Shown: one piece after another, positions 16,145 through 24,199 of the stretch | Position numbering within the stretch: position 1 is the stretch's first letter | How the letters are laid out: the number at the start of each line of letters is the position of its first letter | NCBI RefSeq assembly: GCF_022179245.1 | Contig: NZ_BPQM01000078.1 | Location: 1 to 39,826, forward strand | DNA length: 39,826 nt | Reading direction: 5' to 3' | Source: Methylobacterium gregans | Lineage (GTDB): Bacteria > Pseudomonadota > Alphaproteobacteria > Rhizobiales > Beijerinckiaceae | Notes under the pieces: model-generated | What the model was told of the DNA's origin: nothing | Seen by the model: only the letters and a program-made list of their open reading frames with translations | The model's database searches: none | Translations under genes and position numbers: made by a program

Positions 16145-16942
16145 TCAGTCGACCGTGATGCTCTGGGCCTCACGGCCCTTCTGACCGTCGACCACCGCGA
16201 GGGTGACCTGCTGGCCCTCGGCCAGCGAGTCGAGCCCGGCGCGGGAGAGGGCGGAGCGGTGCACGAACACGTCCTTGCCGCCGTCGTTGACGGAGACGAA
16301 GCCGAAGCCCTTGGCCGGATCGTACCACTTCACGGTTCCGGTCATCTCGACCGACGGGCCGGAGGCGAAGCGGCCGCCGCCGCCGAAGCGGTCGCCGCCA
16401 CCGCCGAAGCGATCGCCGCCGTAGCCGCCGCCACCACCGTAGCCGCCCCGGTCGCCGTAGCCGCCGCGATCGCCGAAGCCGCCGGTCCGGGGCCGCATCT
16501 CGCGGCGCGGGGCCGGAGCCTCGGCCGTCGAGGTGTCGACGCTGGTGACGTTCGTGACCTGCGGACCCTTCTGGCCCTGCGCGGTCTGTACGGTGAGCTT
16601 GGTGCCCGGCTGCAGATCGTCGTGGCCGGCGGCCTCGACGGCGCGGATGTGGAGGAAGGCGTCGCCCGAGCCGTCGCCCAGCTCGACGAAGCCGAAGCCC
16701 TTCTCCTTGTTGAACCACTTCACCGTGGCATCACGCTCCGGACCCGAGGGGGCCTGGGCCGGGGCGGCGCCGCGCGGCGCGCCGCCACCGAAGCGGCCAC
16801 CGCCGCCGTAACCACCGCCGCCGCCGCCGAAGCGGTCGCCGCCGTATCCGCCGCTCGGCGGTGCCTGATCCGGCCAGCTCGGCTCGGAACCCTCATCGAA
16901 GCCGCGCTTCTGCGGCCCCCGAAAATCACGACCACGTCCCAT
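16145..16942 (-). CDS. Double cold-shock-domain RNA-binding protein with glycine-rich linkers
   Basis: This 265-residue protein has two cold-shock domains that bind single-stranded nucleic acid. CSD1 spans about 71-133 with VKWFNKEKGFGFVEL (RNP1) and DAFLHI (RNP2). CSD2 spans about 199-264 with VKWYDPAKGFGFVSV and DVFVHRSAL. The N-terminus (about 30-55) and the linker (about 150-192) are low-complexity Gly/Arg/Tyr/Phe repeats such as GGYGDRGGYGG and RFGGGG. These could add RNA affinity or drive self-association. Two-domain cold-shock proteins are common in Rhizobiales; the extended Gly-rich parts are less usual. It has a strong terminator and a long upstream gap with hairpins. Confidence 0.9.
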   Translation of the reverse strand: MGRGRDFRGPQKRGFDEGSEPSWPDQAPPSGGYGGDRFGGGGGGYGGGGRFGGGAPRGAAPAQAPSGPERDATVKWFNKEKGFGFVELGDGSGDAFLHIRAVEAAGHDDLQPGTKLTVQTAQGQKGPQVTNVTSVDTSTAEAPAPRREMRPRTGGFGDRGGYGDRGGYGGGGGYGGDRFGGGGDRFGGGGRFASGPSVEMTGTVKWYDPAKGFGFVSVNDGGKDVFVHRSALSRAGLDSLAEGQQVTLAVVDGQKGREAQSITVD

Positions 16943-17253
16943 AGAAAGCTCGCAAAAACCGTCCCGCCGCCCACGTCCAGCATACCGCGTGCGTGCCGGC
17001 CCGACAGCCCACGCCCCGCACTACCATCACTCTTGGTCGCGGTAACCAAGACCAACGCCTCAGTCCTGACGCAATCGGGCCTTGACTGCAAGGTCCTTGT
17101 GGCCGCCCGGGCACGGCAAGTTTAAATTTTCGTCTTCACTGGAAAGCGTCCCGGGCGGACGACGCCGTGTTTCTCGAAGGCGTTAGCAAAGTCCGTAATC
17201 CTTCGGAGGTAGGGTGTCCGGGCTCGTTCTCGAGCCTTCAACCGGACCCCGCG
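16943..17253. promoter_or_regulatory. Divergent intergenic region with two hairpins
   Basis: I see no gene here. The region must hold promoters for the cold-shock gene (leftward) and the response regulator (rightward). Two perfect hairpins are visible: TCTTGGT/ACCAAGA (17031-17037 with 17045-17051, loop 7) and CCTTG/CAAGG (17080-17084 with 17089-17093, loop 4). An AT-rich patch, GTTTAAATTTTCG, lies at about 17119-17131. If transcription of the cold-shock gene starts far upstream, the hairpins would sit in its leader RNA. No promoter boxes are clear. Confidence 0.4.
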
Positions 17254-17727
17254 ATGATCGCGACGCCCACTTTCCCGGACATCTCGGCCCTCGTCGTGGA
17301 CGAGAGTCTCTACATCCGCCGAATCGTGCGCGACATGCTGATGCGCGTCGGGATCAAGCGCGTGCTGGAGGCCCCCGACGGAGCCGAGGCGCTCGGCGTG
17401 CTGGCCGAGAGCAAGCCCGACATCAGCATCATCGACTGGGACCTCGCGATCCTGTCGGGCGAGGAGTTCATCCGGCTGGCCCGCACGCCCTCGACCTCGC
17501 CCTGCCCGACGATCCCGATCCTCCTGATGCTGGCCCAGCCCCGCCGCAACGTGGTGGACCGGGCGATCTCGCTCGGCGTCAACGAGATCATCGCCAAGCC
17601 CTTCTCGCCCAAGACTCTGTGGTCGCGCCTCGACGAGGTCATCAACCGGCCGCGCCCCTACAGCCAGGTGAAGAGCCTGCTGCGCCCGACGCCCCGGCAA
17701 TCGGCGATGGCCAAAGCGGTCGCCTGA
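17254..17727 (+). CDS. Single-domain response regulator (CheY-like receiver)
   Basis: This 157-residue protein consists of one receiver domain with a short basic tail and no output domain. The acidic pair is D16/E17 in VVDESLYIRR, the phosphoacceptor is D61 in SIIDWDL, and the conserved Lys is K115 in IIAKPFSPK. The usual switch Thr/Ser is replaced by Leu (ILLMLAQ, L93), so signalling output may be atypical. The start at ATG 17254 gives a normal domain N-terminus; an ORF extension from 17167 looks spurious. It is not next to a kinase. It could act in a phosphorelay or on motility. Confidence 0.8.
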   Translation: MIATPTFPDISALVVDESLYIRRIVRDMLMRVGIKRVLEAPDGAEALGVLAESKPDISIIDWDLAILSGEEFIRLARTPSTSPCPTIPILLMLAQPRRNVVDRAISLGVNEIIAKPFSPKTLWSRLDEVINRPRPYSQVKSLLRPTPRQSAMAKAVA

Positions 17728-17874
17728 GGCAGCGCCCTGTCCGCTCCCTGACGTCCTCTGGCCGGCCCGCGTCCGATCTGGAGATTGCAGTTCACGGGCA
17801 AGCCTGTAGTTTCAATCCCGAATGACGGTCGGGCGGTCTGCCGGGGCCGGTGTGAGAGAGTTCGAACAGCGCCG

Positions 17875-18966
17875 ATGAGGGACGAGAGCGCCGCTGCCGC
17901 GCCTGCCCGCCCCGCCCACGGCGCGGGGGGCTTCCGCGAGAGATCCGGCGAGAGATCCGCCGGGCGCGAGGGCCGGCGCAACCCCGCCTACGCGGCCCTG
18001 GATCTGGGCACCAACAATTGCCGCCTGCTGATCGCCGAGCCCGCCTCCAGCGGGTTCCGGGTCATCGACGCCTTCTCGCGCATCGTCCGGCTCGGCGAAG
18101 GGCTTGGCAGTTCCGACCGGCTCAGCGAGGCGGCGATCGAGCGCACCGTCGAGGCCCTGCGGATCTGCCGCGGCAAGATGCAGTCCCGCGGCGTGCGCCG
18201 CGCCAAGATCATCGCCACCGAGGCCTGCCGGCTCGCGGTGAACGGGGCGGCCTTCGTCGAGCGGGTGCGCGCCGAGGTCGGGCTCGATCTCGAGATCGTG
18301 GACCGGCAGACCGAGGCCTACCTCGCGGTGACGGGCTGCGCCGCGCTCGCCGACCCGCGGGCCGAATCGGTGGTGATCTTCGACATCGGCGGCGGCTCGA
18401 CCGAGATCGCGTGGCTCGACGGCTCGGCCGCCAACCCCTCGACCGACCCGACGCTCCGCATCCGCGCCTGGGACTCGCTGCCCGTCGGCGTGGTGACGCT
18501 GGCCGAGCGCCACGGCGGCGCCGAGGTGACCCGGCTGATGTTCGAGGGCATGGTCGAGGAGGTGGTGGGGCTGCTCGCGCCCTTCGCGCTGCGCGCCGCG
18601 GCCGCCGCGACCGCGAGCCACTTCCACCTGCTCGGCACCTCCGGCACCGTGACCACGATTGCCGCGATGCACCTGCGCCTCGTCCGCTACGAGCGGCGCC
18701 GGGTCGACGGGCTCTGGATGAGCGAGGACGAGGTGGCGGGCGCCATCGAGGACCTGCTCGACACGCGCCTGGAGCAGCGGGCGGACAACCCTTGCATCGG
18801 CCGCGACCGGGCCGACCTCGTGCTCGCCGGCTGCGCCATCCTGGAGGCGATCCGGCGCGCCTTCCCCTCCGACCGCCTGCGCATCGCCGATCGCGGCCTG
18901 CGCGAGGGCCTTCTGATGAACATGATGCGTGAGGACGGCGTCTGGCGCCGCGGGGGCTGGCGGTGA
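17875..18966 (+). CDS. Ppx/GppA-family exopolyphosphatase/pppGpp phosphatase
   Basis: This 363-residue member of the actin-like ASKHA fold hydrolyses polyphosphate or guanosine pentaphosphate. The first phosphate-binding loop is ALDLGTNNCRLLIA (about 41-54) and the second is VVIFDIGGGSTEIAW, with LLGTSGTVTTIAA as the third conserved block. Residues 1-36 are a polar, Arg-rich, probably disordered N-terminal extension, so the true start could lie a little downstream. It overlaps rlmE by four bases (GTGA), a pairing common in alphaproteobacteria. It lacks the C-terminal domain of long Ppx proteins. Which substrate it prefers cannot be told. Confidence 0.9.
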   Translation: MRDESAAAAPARPAHGAGGFRERSGERSAGREGRRNPAYAALDLGTNNCRLLIAEPASSGFRVIDAFSRIVRLGEGLGSSDRLSEAAIERTVEALRICRGKMQSRGVRRAKIIATEACRLAVNGAAFVERVRAEVGLDLEIVDRQTEAYLAVTGCAALADPRAESVVIFDIGGGSTEIAWLDGSAANPSTDPTLRIRAWDSLPVGVVTLAERHGGAEVTRLMFEGMVEEVVGLLAPFALRAAAAATASHFHLLGTSGTVTTIAAMHLRLVRYERRRVDGLWMSEDEVAGAIEDLLDTRLEQRADNPCIGRDRADLVLAGCAILEAIRRAFPSDRLRIADRGLREGLLMNMMREDGVWRRGGWR

Positions 18967-19688
18967 GCGACAGGCGCGGCGGATTCGGCTCCACCGGGGG
19001 CGTGCGGGGCGACCTGAAGCAGCGGGTGAAGACCGCGCGCGGGCGCACCGTCTCGCAGAAGCGCTGGCTGGAGCGCCAGCTGAACGACCCCTACGTGGCC
19101 CGGGCCAAGCGCGAGGGCTACCGCTCCCGCGCGGCCTACAAGCTCCTGGAGATCGACGAGCGCTTCGGGTTGCTCAAGCCCGGCCAGCGGATCGTGGATC
19201 TGGGCGCCGCGCCCGGCGGCTGGTCGCAGGTCGCCGCGCGCGTGGTCGGACCCTCCGGCAGGATCGTGGGCATCGATCTCCTGGAGATCGAGCCGATGGC
19301 GGGCGTGGAGTTCATCACCCTCGACTTCCTCGACCCGGAGGCGCCCGAGCGGCTGACCGCGCTGCTGGGCGGGCCGGCCGACCTCGTGATGTCCGACATG
19401 GCGGCCAACGCCACCGGTCACAAGAAGACCGACCACCTGCGCATCATCGGGCTCGCCGAGACCGCGGCCGAGTTCGCCCGCGAGATCCTGGCCCCGGGGG
19501 GCGCCTACCTCGCCAAGGTGCTGCAGGGCGGCACCGAGGGCGCGTTGCTCACCGACCTGAAGCGCGACTTCGCGCTCGTGCGCCACATCAAGCCGCCCGC
19601 GAGCCGGGCCGATTCCAGCGAGCTCTACGTACTGGCGACCGGCTATCGCGGCCCGGCCGGGCGGGCGGTGGAGGCGGACGCGGACTGA
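18963..19688 (+). CDS. rlmE: 23S rRNA (uridine-2552-2'-O)-methyltransferase RlmE
   Basis: This 241-residue FtsJ/RrmJ-type enzyme uses SAM to methylate the 2'-O of U2552 in the A loop of 23S rRNA, a late step in large-subunit assembly. The SAM loop is IVDLGAAPGGWSQVA. The catalytic K-D-K-E set is visible in RAAYKLLEID, LVMSDMAANATGHKK, AYLAKVLQGG and SSELYVLATG. The basic N-terminus (about 1-45) is typical of alphaproteobacterial members. The GTG start at 18963 overlaps the stop of the phosphatase gene, so the two are coupled. Confidence 0.95.
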   Translation: MSDRRGGFGSTGGVRGDLKQRVKTARGRTVSQKRWLERQLNDPYVARAKREGYRSRAAYKLLEIDERFGLLKPGQRIVDLGAAPGGWSQVAARVVGPSGRIVGIDLLEIEPMAGVEFITLDFLDPEAPERLTALLGGPADLVMSDMAANATGHKKTDHLRIIGLAETAAEFAREILAPGGAYLAKVLQGGTEGALLTDLKRDFALVRHIKPPASRADSSELYVLATGYRGPAGRAVEADAD

Positions 19689-19695
19689 GGCGTCC

Positions 19696-20451
19696 GTGCT
19701 CCTCGACCTCGCGCTCTGGCTCGCCACGCCCGCGCCCTGGCGTCACCGCCGGCTCGGCTACGTACGGGAGAGCGTGCTGCTCTCGGGCCGTGCTTGGCGC
19801 TGCCGCCGGGCCTGGGCGCCCCACGCCGCGCGGTCGCGGGAAGCGGTGCTGAGGGCCTGCGCGGACCTGGCCCGGCGGCGCGAGGCCGTGGTGCTGGGCT
19901 CCGGGCCCCTCGCCGACGTGCCGCTCCGCGAACTGGCAGCCGCCTTCGAGCGGGTGGTTCTGGTCGATGCGGTCCACCCGCTGAGCGCCCGGCTCGCCGC
20001 GCGGCGCCTCGGCAACGTCCGGCTCGTCACGGCGGACCTCACCGGTGCGGGCGATCCGGTCGGCGCGCTCTGCGGGAGCGCCGACCTCACGGTCTCGGCC
20101 AATCTCCTCACGCAGCTGCCGGTCGTGCCGGTCGACGGCTACGAGGCCCGCGGCCTGCCGGTGCCGGAGCGCCTCGGTGCGGAGATCGTCGCGGCCCATC
20201 TCGCAGCGCTCGGACGCTTGGCCGGCCGGGTCTGCCTCGTCACCGACACGGAGCAGCGCGAGGAGGATCGCGCGGGCCGCGTCACCGACCGCCTCGACCT
20301 GCTTTTCGGGGTGAGGCTGCCCTCAGCCCCGCTGTCCTGGGACTGGGAGCTCGCCCCGTTCGGCGAGACCGCGCGTCACCGGCGGCTGGTTCACAGCGTG
20401 CGGGCCTATCCGGACTGGGCGGCCGCGCAGGGTGGTCCGTCTCTGCCGTGA
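19696..20451 (+). CDS. Methyltransferase-like hypothetical protein
   Basis: This is a 251-residue protein of unknown role. It has a Rossmann-like pattern: VVLGSGPLADVPLREL (nucleotide-loop-like), then VVLVDAVHP ending in an acidic residue, then VRLVTADLTG and DLTVSANLLTQLPVVP. This order is that of a class I SAM-dependent methyltransferase, though the Gly motif is weaker than usual. It begins with GTG seven bases after rlmE and is probably in the same operon, which hints at an RNA- or translation-related job. The C-terminal part (SWDWELAPFGE) is not familiar. It converges with the DUF4167 gene. Confidence 0.65.
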   Translation: MLLDLALWLATPAPWRHRRLGYVRESVLLSGRAWRCRRAWAPHAARSREAVLRACADLARRREAVVLGSGPLADVPLRELAAAFERVVLVDAVHPLSARLAARRLGNVRLVTADLTGAGDPVGALCGSADLTVSANLLTQLPVVPVDGYEARGLPVPERLGAEIVAAHLAALGRLAGRVCLVTDTEQREEDRAGRVTDRLDLLFGVRLPSAPLSWDWELAPFGETARHRRLVHSVRAYPDWAAAQGGPSLP

Positions 20452-20487
20452 GCCGACATGAGTGATACGAGGCGTGCTGCCCCAGGG

Positions 20488-20525
20488 CTCACCATCCCCT
20501 CTGCAGGGTAGGGGAGCGTGGTGAG
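20488..20525. repeat. Palindromic intergenic element
   Basis: A perfect 7-bp outer stem CTCACCA/TGGTGAG (20488-20494 with 20519-20525) encloses an inner CCCCT/AGGGG pair (20496-20500 with 20510-20514). The nested structure looks like a dispersed REP-type element. It lies between convergent genes next to the terminator at 20562-20592 and has no U-tract. Confidence 0.5.
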
Positions 20526-20561
20526 TGTCCGCACGCGGTGTCTGAACCTGGGCCGCACACG

Positions 20562-20592
20562 AAAAAAGCCGCCCCGGTCTCCCAGGGCGGCC
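20562..20592 (-). terminator. Rho-independent terminator of the DUF4167 gene
   Basis: On the minus strand the GC stem (plus-strand GCCGCCC at 20568-20574 with GGGCGGC at 20585-20591) is followed by TTTTTT. It starts about 20 bases after the DUF4167 stop codon. Confidence 0.85.
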
Positions 20593-20611
20593 TCGCTACC
20601 GTCTCACGATA

Positions 20612-21685
20612 TCACTCGGCCGAGTCGACCGTGGCCTTGGCGGGCGCCTCGCCCTCCGTGCCCTCGAAGCGCGGGCGGCGGCGACGGCGCGTCTTCGGCG
20701 CGGGTGCCTCCTCGGCGGCGGCCTCGGCCGGCGCGGGCGGAACCTCGGCGGGCTGCGGCTCCGGCGCAGGGGCCGGGCGGGGCGGCGTCATCAGGAAGGC
20801 GGGCAGGCCGGCCGGCGCGTCCTCGATGGCGCGGGGTTCCTCGCGGCGCCGCTCGCGGCGGGCGCCGCCCTCGCGCGGCTGCTCCGCGCGGGCCTCGGAT
20901 CGTTCCTGACGCTCTTGGCGCTCCGGCCGGTCCTGACGCTCCGGCCGGTCCTGACGCTCGGGCCGCTCCTGCCGCTCAGCGCGCTCCTGCCGGTTCTCCT
21001 GGCGGTCGCGCTCCTGCCGCTCGGGGCGGTCCTGACGCTCGGGGCGGTCCTGACGCTCGCCGCGCTGGAAATCGCCGCGGCCGTTCTCGAAGCGGCTCTC
21101 GCGGGGGCCGTCATGACGCCCGTCCTGCCGGCCGTAATCTTGGCGCGGCTGGTAATCCTGCCGGTCCTGCCGTCCGTCCTGGCGCCCCTGGTTCTCGTAG
21201 CGCGGGCGCTCGTTGCGGTTCTGGAAGCGCTCGCGGCGCTCGCCGCGGTTCTGGCGGCCGTCCTGCTGATAGTCAGGCCGGGACTCGTAGGGCTGGGGCT
21301 GCTGGCCGGGATCGCCGTACTCGTCGCCGTAGGCGCCATAGCCCTGGCCGTTCGGCCCGGAGCCCTGCCCCTCCTCGTCGCCCTCCTCCATCTCGTCCTC
21401 GTAGGACTGGCGAGCGTAGCCGAGGCCGGCCTGCGGCCGGTTCTGCTCCTGCGCGCCGGAGATGATGCGGAAATAGTGCTCGCCGTGCTGGAAGTAGTTC
21501 TCCGCCGCGACGGGATCGCCGGCCGCCAGGGCGTCGCGGGCGAGCTGGGCGTACTTGTCGGCGATGTGCTGGGCGGTGCCGCGGAGCTTAACGTCGGGGC
21601 CGTTGGATTCGTAGGAACGGGTCAGCGGGTTGGGCCCCTTCGGCCGGTTGCGGCCGCGCATCCGTCGGTTCTGGTTTGGTCTCAT
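20612..21685 (-). CDS. DUF4167 protein with charged low-complexity repeats
   Basis: This is a 357-residue protein. The N-terminal 75-80 residues (MRPNQNRRMRGRNRPKGPNP, then RGTAQHIADKYAQLARDALAAGD and YFQHGEHYFRII) are the DUF4167 domain, found in most alphaproteobacteria and of unknown function. The basic N-terminus and helical hairpin suggest RNA or ribosome association, an inference only. Residues about 85-300 are low complexity, rich in Gln, Arg, Glu and Asp, with many copies of a (R)PERQ(D/E) unit. The tail is basic (KTRRRRRPRF) and then acidic. ATG 21685 matches the family start; a longer frame to 21889 does not. It lies downstream of prmC, separated by 464 bases. Confidence 0.88.
   Translation of the reverse strand: MRPNQNRRMRGRNRPKGPNPLTRSYESNGPDVKLRGTAQHIADKYAQLARDALAAGDPVAAENYFQHGEHYFRIISGAQEQNRPQAGLGYARQSYEDEMEEGDEEGQGSGPNGQGYGAYGDEYGDPGQQPQPYESRPDYQQDGRQNRGERRERFQNRNERPRYENQGRQDGRQDRQDYQPRQDYGRQDGRHDGPRESRFENGRGDFQRGERQDRPERQDRPERQERDRQENRQERAERQERPERQDRPERQDRPERQERQERSEARAEQPREGGARRERRREEPRAIEDAPAGLPAFLMTPPRPAPAPEPQPAEVPPAPAEAAAEEAPAPKTRRRRRPRFEGTEGEAPAKATVDSAE
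20905..21065 (-). repeat. Degenerate 15-18 bp tandem repeats coding RPERQ(D/E)
   Basis: The DNA shows repeated TCCTGACGCTC(G/C)GGC(C/G)G units, several nearly identical (for example around 20930-20960 and 21028-21060). They encode the PERQD/RPERQE repeats of the DUF4167 protein. Such runs can change copy number by slippage. Confidence 0.7.
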
Positions 21686-22149
21686 CGGTCTCAGATGACC
21701 CTCGTTCACGCGAAAGGCGTCTGGTGTAGGGCTTGCGGCCGGCCGATCCCCGCATGAGGCTGCGCCTCGCGGGCGATCAAGGCCGGCTCCTGCGGCGGCC
21801 CGCCCGTACGGTCCGCGCCGGGATGACCTCGGCCATCCGCCGGCCTCCCGGCCGCCTGCCCGATGCCTCGGGCTTCTGTCGGCGTCCACGACGCCGGTCG
21901 ATTGTCAGGCTCGAACGGCACCGGACCGCGGCGCTGGATCGGGAACGCGCTTGTCCGGTAGCGGGAAGATCGGCGAACAATTCAGCGGTGGAGATCGTCG
22001 CCGACCTTACACCCGCTCGTCTTAACGAAACGTTCGCGATCTGCAAGCCGACATTAACGGCGATTGGGAAAGCCAACAAGCATTTTTTCCAACCCGTTGC
22101 AGATCATGGGGTCATGAATCTTGAAGCGCCGATGGGCCGGTCTATGGGT
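21686..22149. other. Intergenic gap between prmC and DUF4167 gene
   Basis: This 464-base gap holds no gene I can support; the short frames in it do not look real. It should contain the DUF4167 promoter. Positions about 21960-22110 are poorer in GC, with TTAACGAAACGTTCG at about 22023-22037 and a T-run ending CATTTTTTCC at about 22081-22090. No clear terminator hairpin for prmC is seen. Confidence 0.4.
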
Positions 22150-23058
22150 TCACCCCGCCCCCTCGGCCAGGATCATGACGCGGTCGTGGCCGGCGAGGTC
22201 GCGCACGATCTCCCGCTGGGGGAAGCCCGCAGCCAGCGCCTCGAGAGCCGCGGCCTGATCGAAGCCGATCTCCAAGAGCGCCGCCCCGCCCGGCGCGAGG
22301 CGACCCGGCAGGGCCTCCAGGATGCGCCGGTAGGCCGCGAGCCCGTCGGCGCCGCCGTCGAGCGCTGCCGCTGGGTCGTGTTCCCGGACCTCGCGGTCGA
22401 GACCCACGATCACCCCCGTCGCGATATAAGGTGGGTTCGAGACCACCAGATCGAAAGGGGGGCCGGCGAGCGGATCGCACCAGTCACCCGCCAGGAAGGC
22501 CGCGCGGGCGCCGACGCCGTTGAGATCCGCGTTGATGCGGGCGGTCCGCAGCGCGCCGGGGCTTCGGTCGAGCCCGACCCCGAAGGCTTGCGGGTACTCG
22601 CTGAGCAGCGCCGTCAGGATGCAGCCGCTGCCGGTGCCGAGATCGAGGACGCGCAGGGGCGCGCTCCGATCGGGCCTGAGGCGGAGCGCTGCGTCCACCA
22701 GGGTCTCGGTGTCGGGGCGCGGCACCAGGGTCTCGGGCGAGAGTCGGAAGGGCAGGCCCCAGAACTCCCAGGCGCCGAGGATGCGCGCCACCGGCTCGCC
22801 CGCGAGGCGGCGATGCAGCGCGTCCGCGAGGCGTGAGGCGCCCTCGGGCCCGATCGGCACCGCGCCCCCACCGACGAGGTCGAAGGCTTCCAGGCCGAGC
22901 AGGTCGAGGGCGAGGAAGCGCGCCTCGCCCGCCGGGTTGGCGATGCCGGCAGCGGCGAGGGCTTCGGTGAGTTGACGGAGTGCGGCGCGACGGGACAGAC
23001 CGGGCACCAGCCCTCCCTCCCCCACCGAGGGGGAAGGGGGAGCAGCGTCCCTGTTCAC
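22150..23058 (-). CDS. prmC: Release factor glutamine N5-methyltransferase PrmC
   Basis: This 302-residue SAM-dependent enzyme methylates the Gln of the GGQ motif in release factors. The SAM loop is [16 protein letters not shown] and the catalytic NPPY is at 208-211 (VVSNPPYIA). The N-terminal helical domain holds [15 protein letters not shown] and [11 protein letters not shown]. The GTG start at 23058 overlaps the prfA stop (GTGA), the classic prfA-prmC coupling, so the enzyme is made with its substrate. The first 17 residues (with PSPSVGEGG) lie over a GC palindrome and are not part of the usual fold. GTG 23007 would remove them and is an alternative start. Confidence 0.95.
   Translation of the reverse strand: MNRDAAPPSPSVGEGGLVPGLSRRAALRQLTEALAAAGIANPAGEARFLALDLLGLEAFDLVGGGAVPIGPEGASRLADALHRRLAGEPVARILGAWEFWGLPFRLSPETLVPRPDTETLVDAALRLRPDRSAPLRVLDLGTGSGCILTALLSEYPQAFGVGLDRSPGALRTARINADLNGVGARAAFLAGDWCDPLAGPPFDLVVSNPPYIATGVIVGLDREVREHDPAAALDGGADGLAAYRRILEALPGRLAPGGAALLEIGFDQAAALEALAAGFPQREIVRDLAGHDRVMILAEGAG
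23010..23043. repeat. GC palindrome at the prfA/prmC junction
   Basis: TCCCCC/GGGGGA (23018-23023 with 23029-23034, loop ACCGA) sits in a longer imperfect C-rich/G-rich inverted repeat. It lies within the first codons of prmC, or between the genes if the later start is used. It looks like a REP-type element inserted at the junction. Confidence 0.45.
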
Positions 23059-24140
23059 GCCATCCCCTCGGCGGCGAGCAGCTCCGCTTGGTGCTCGGTG
23101 ACCAGCGCGTCCACGAGGTCGTCCAGCGCCGGGCCGGCCAGCACCTCCTCTAGCCGGTAGAGCGTCAGGTTGATCCGGTGGTCGGTCACGCGGCCTTGCG
23201 GGAAATTGTAGGTGCGGATCCGCTCCGAACGGTCGCCGGAGCCGACCTGGGCCTTGCGGTCGGCGGCGCGCGCCGAATCCTTGGCGGTGCGCTCGGCCTC
23301 GTAGAGCCGGGACCGGAGCAGCGCCATGGCGCGTGCCCGGTTCTTGTGCTGGGAGCGCTCTTCCTGCACGAACACCACGATCCCGGAGGGGACGTGAGTG
23401 ATGCGGATCGCCGATTCCGTCTTGTTGACGTGCTGGCCGCCCGCGCCCTGTGCCCGCATGGTGTCGATCTTCAGGTCGGCCTCGTTGATCGCGACGTCGA
23501 CCTCCTCCGCCTCGGGCAGCACCGCCACGGTCGCCGCCGAGGTGTGGATGCGCCCCTGCGTCTCGGTGTCGGGCACGCGCTGGACCCGGTGGGCGCCGCT
23601 CTCGAACTTGAGCCGGGCGAAGACGCCGCGGCCCTTCACCTCGGCCACCACCTCGCGGTAGCCGCCGACCGTGCCCTCGCTCTCCGAGATCACCTCGACG
23701 CGCCAGCCCTTCGACTCGGCGTACTTGGCGTACATCCGGAACAGGTCGCCGGCGAACAGAGCCGCCTCGTCGCCGCCGGTGCCCGCGCGGACCTCGAGGA
23801 TCGCGCTCTTCTCATCCGCCGCGTCCTTGGGCAGCAGCATGAGCTGGAGTGCCCGGTGAGCCTGCTGCAACGCCGCTTCCGCCTCCGGCTTCTCCTCGGC
23901 GGCGAGCGCGCGCATCTCGGAATCCTGGCCGGGCTCGTCGATCATCGCCTCGATGCCCGCGAGGTTGGCGACCGCCGCCCGGTAGGCGTGGATCGCCGCC
24001 ACCACGGGGTCGAGGTCGGAGAGCTCGCGGGAGAGCTGCACCACGGCGTCGGACTCGAGGGTGCCGGCCGCGAGCGTCGCGGTGACGATGTCGTGACGCG
24101 TCAGGATCGCGTCGAGGCGCTCGGGGGGAAAGGGGATCAT
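23055..24140 (-). CDS. prfA: Peptide chain release factor 1 (RF1)
   Basis: This 361-residue factor recognises UAA and UAG and triggers peptide release on the ribosome. The GGQ loop ([18 protein letters not shown] at 234-236) is intact. The codon-recognition tripeptide region reads [15 protein letters not shown], with PDT where E. coli has PAT, which is a normal variation. The length is typical. It is directly coupled to prmC downstream and follows ptsP by 59 bases in the same direction. The C-terminal part ([19 protein letters not shown]) is well conserved. Confidence 0.97.
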   Translation of the reverse strand: MIPFPPERLDAILTRHDIVTATLAAGTLESDAVVQLSRELSDLDPVVAAIHAYRAAVANLAGIEAMIDEPGQDSEMRALAAEEKPEAEAALQQAHRALQLMLLPKDAADEKSAILEVRAGTGGDEAALFAGDLFRMYAKYAESKGWRVEVISESEGTVGGYREVVAEVKGRGVFARLKFESGAHRVQRVPDTETQGRIHTSAATVAVLPEAEEVDVAINEADLKIDTMRAQGAGGQHVNKTESAIRITHVPSGIVVFVQEERSQHKNRARAMALLRSRLYEAERTAKDSARAADRKAQVGSGDRSERIRTYNFPQGRVTDHRINLTLYRLEEVLAGPALDDLVDALVTEHQAELLAAEGMA

Positions 24141-24199
24141 CGCCCTGGTATGTTCGTGACTAAGGAGTGGCGGGAACGGACGCGCGGCGCGTCTGTCCC

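Noticed and set aside
22020..22040. TTAA-N7-TT sequence as a CtrA site
   Set aside because: Only one half-site matches the TTAA-N7-TTAA consensus.
23580..23600. PDT instead of PAT in the codon-recognition motif of RF1
   Set aside because: This position varies among bacterial RF1 proteins and does not indicate altered stop-codon use.
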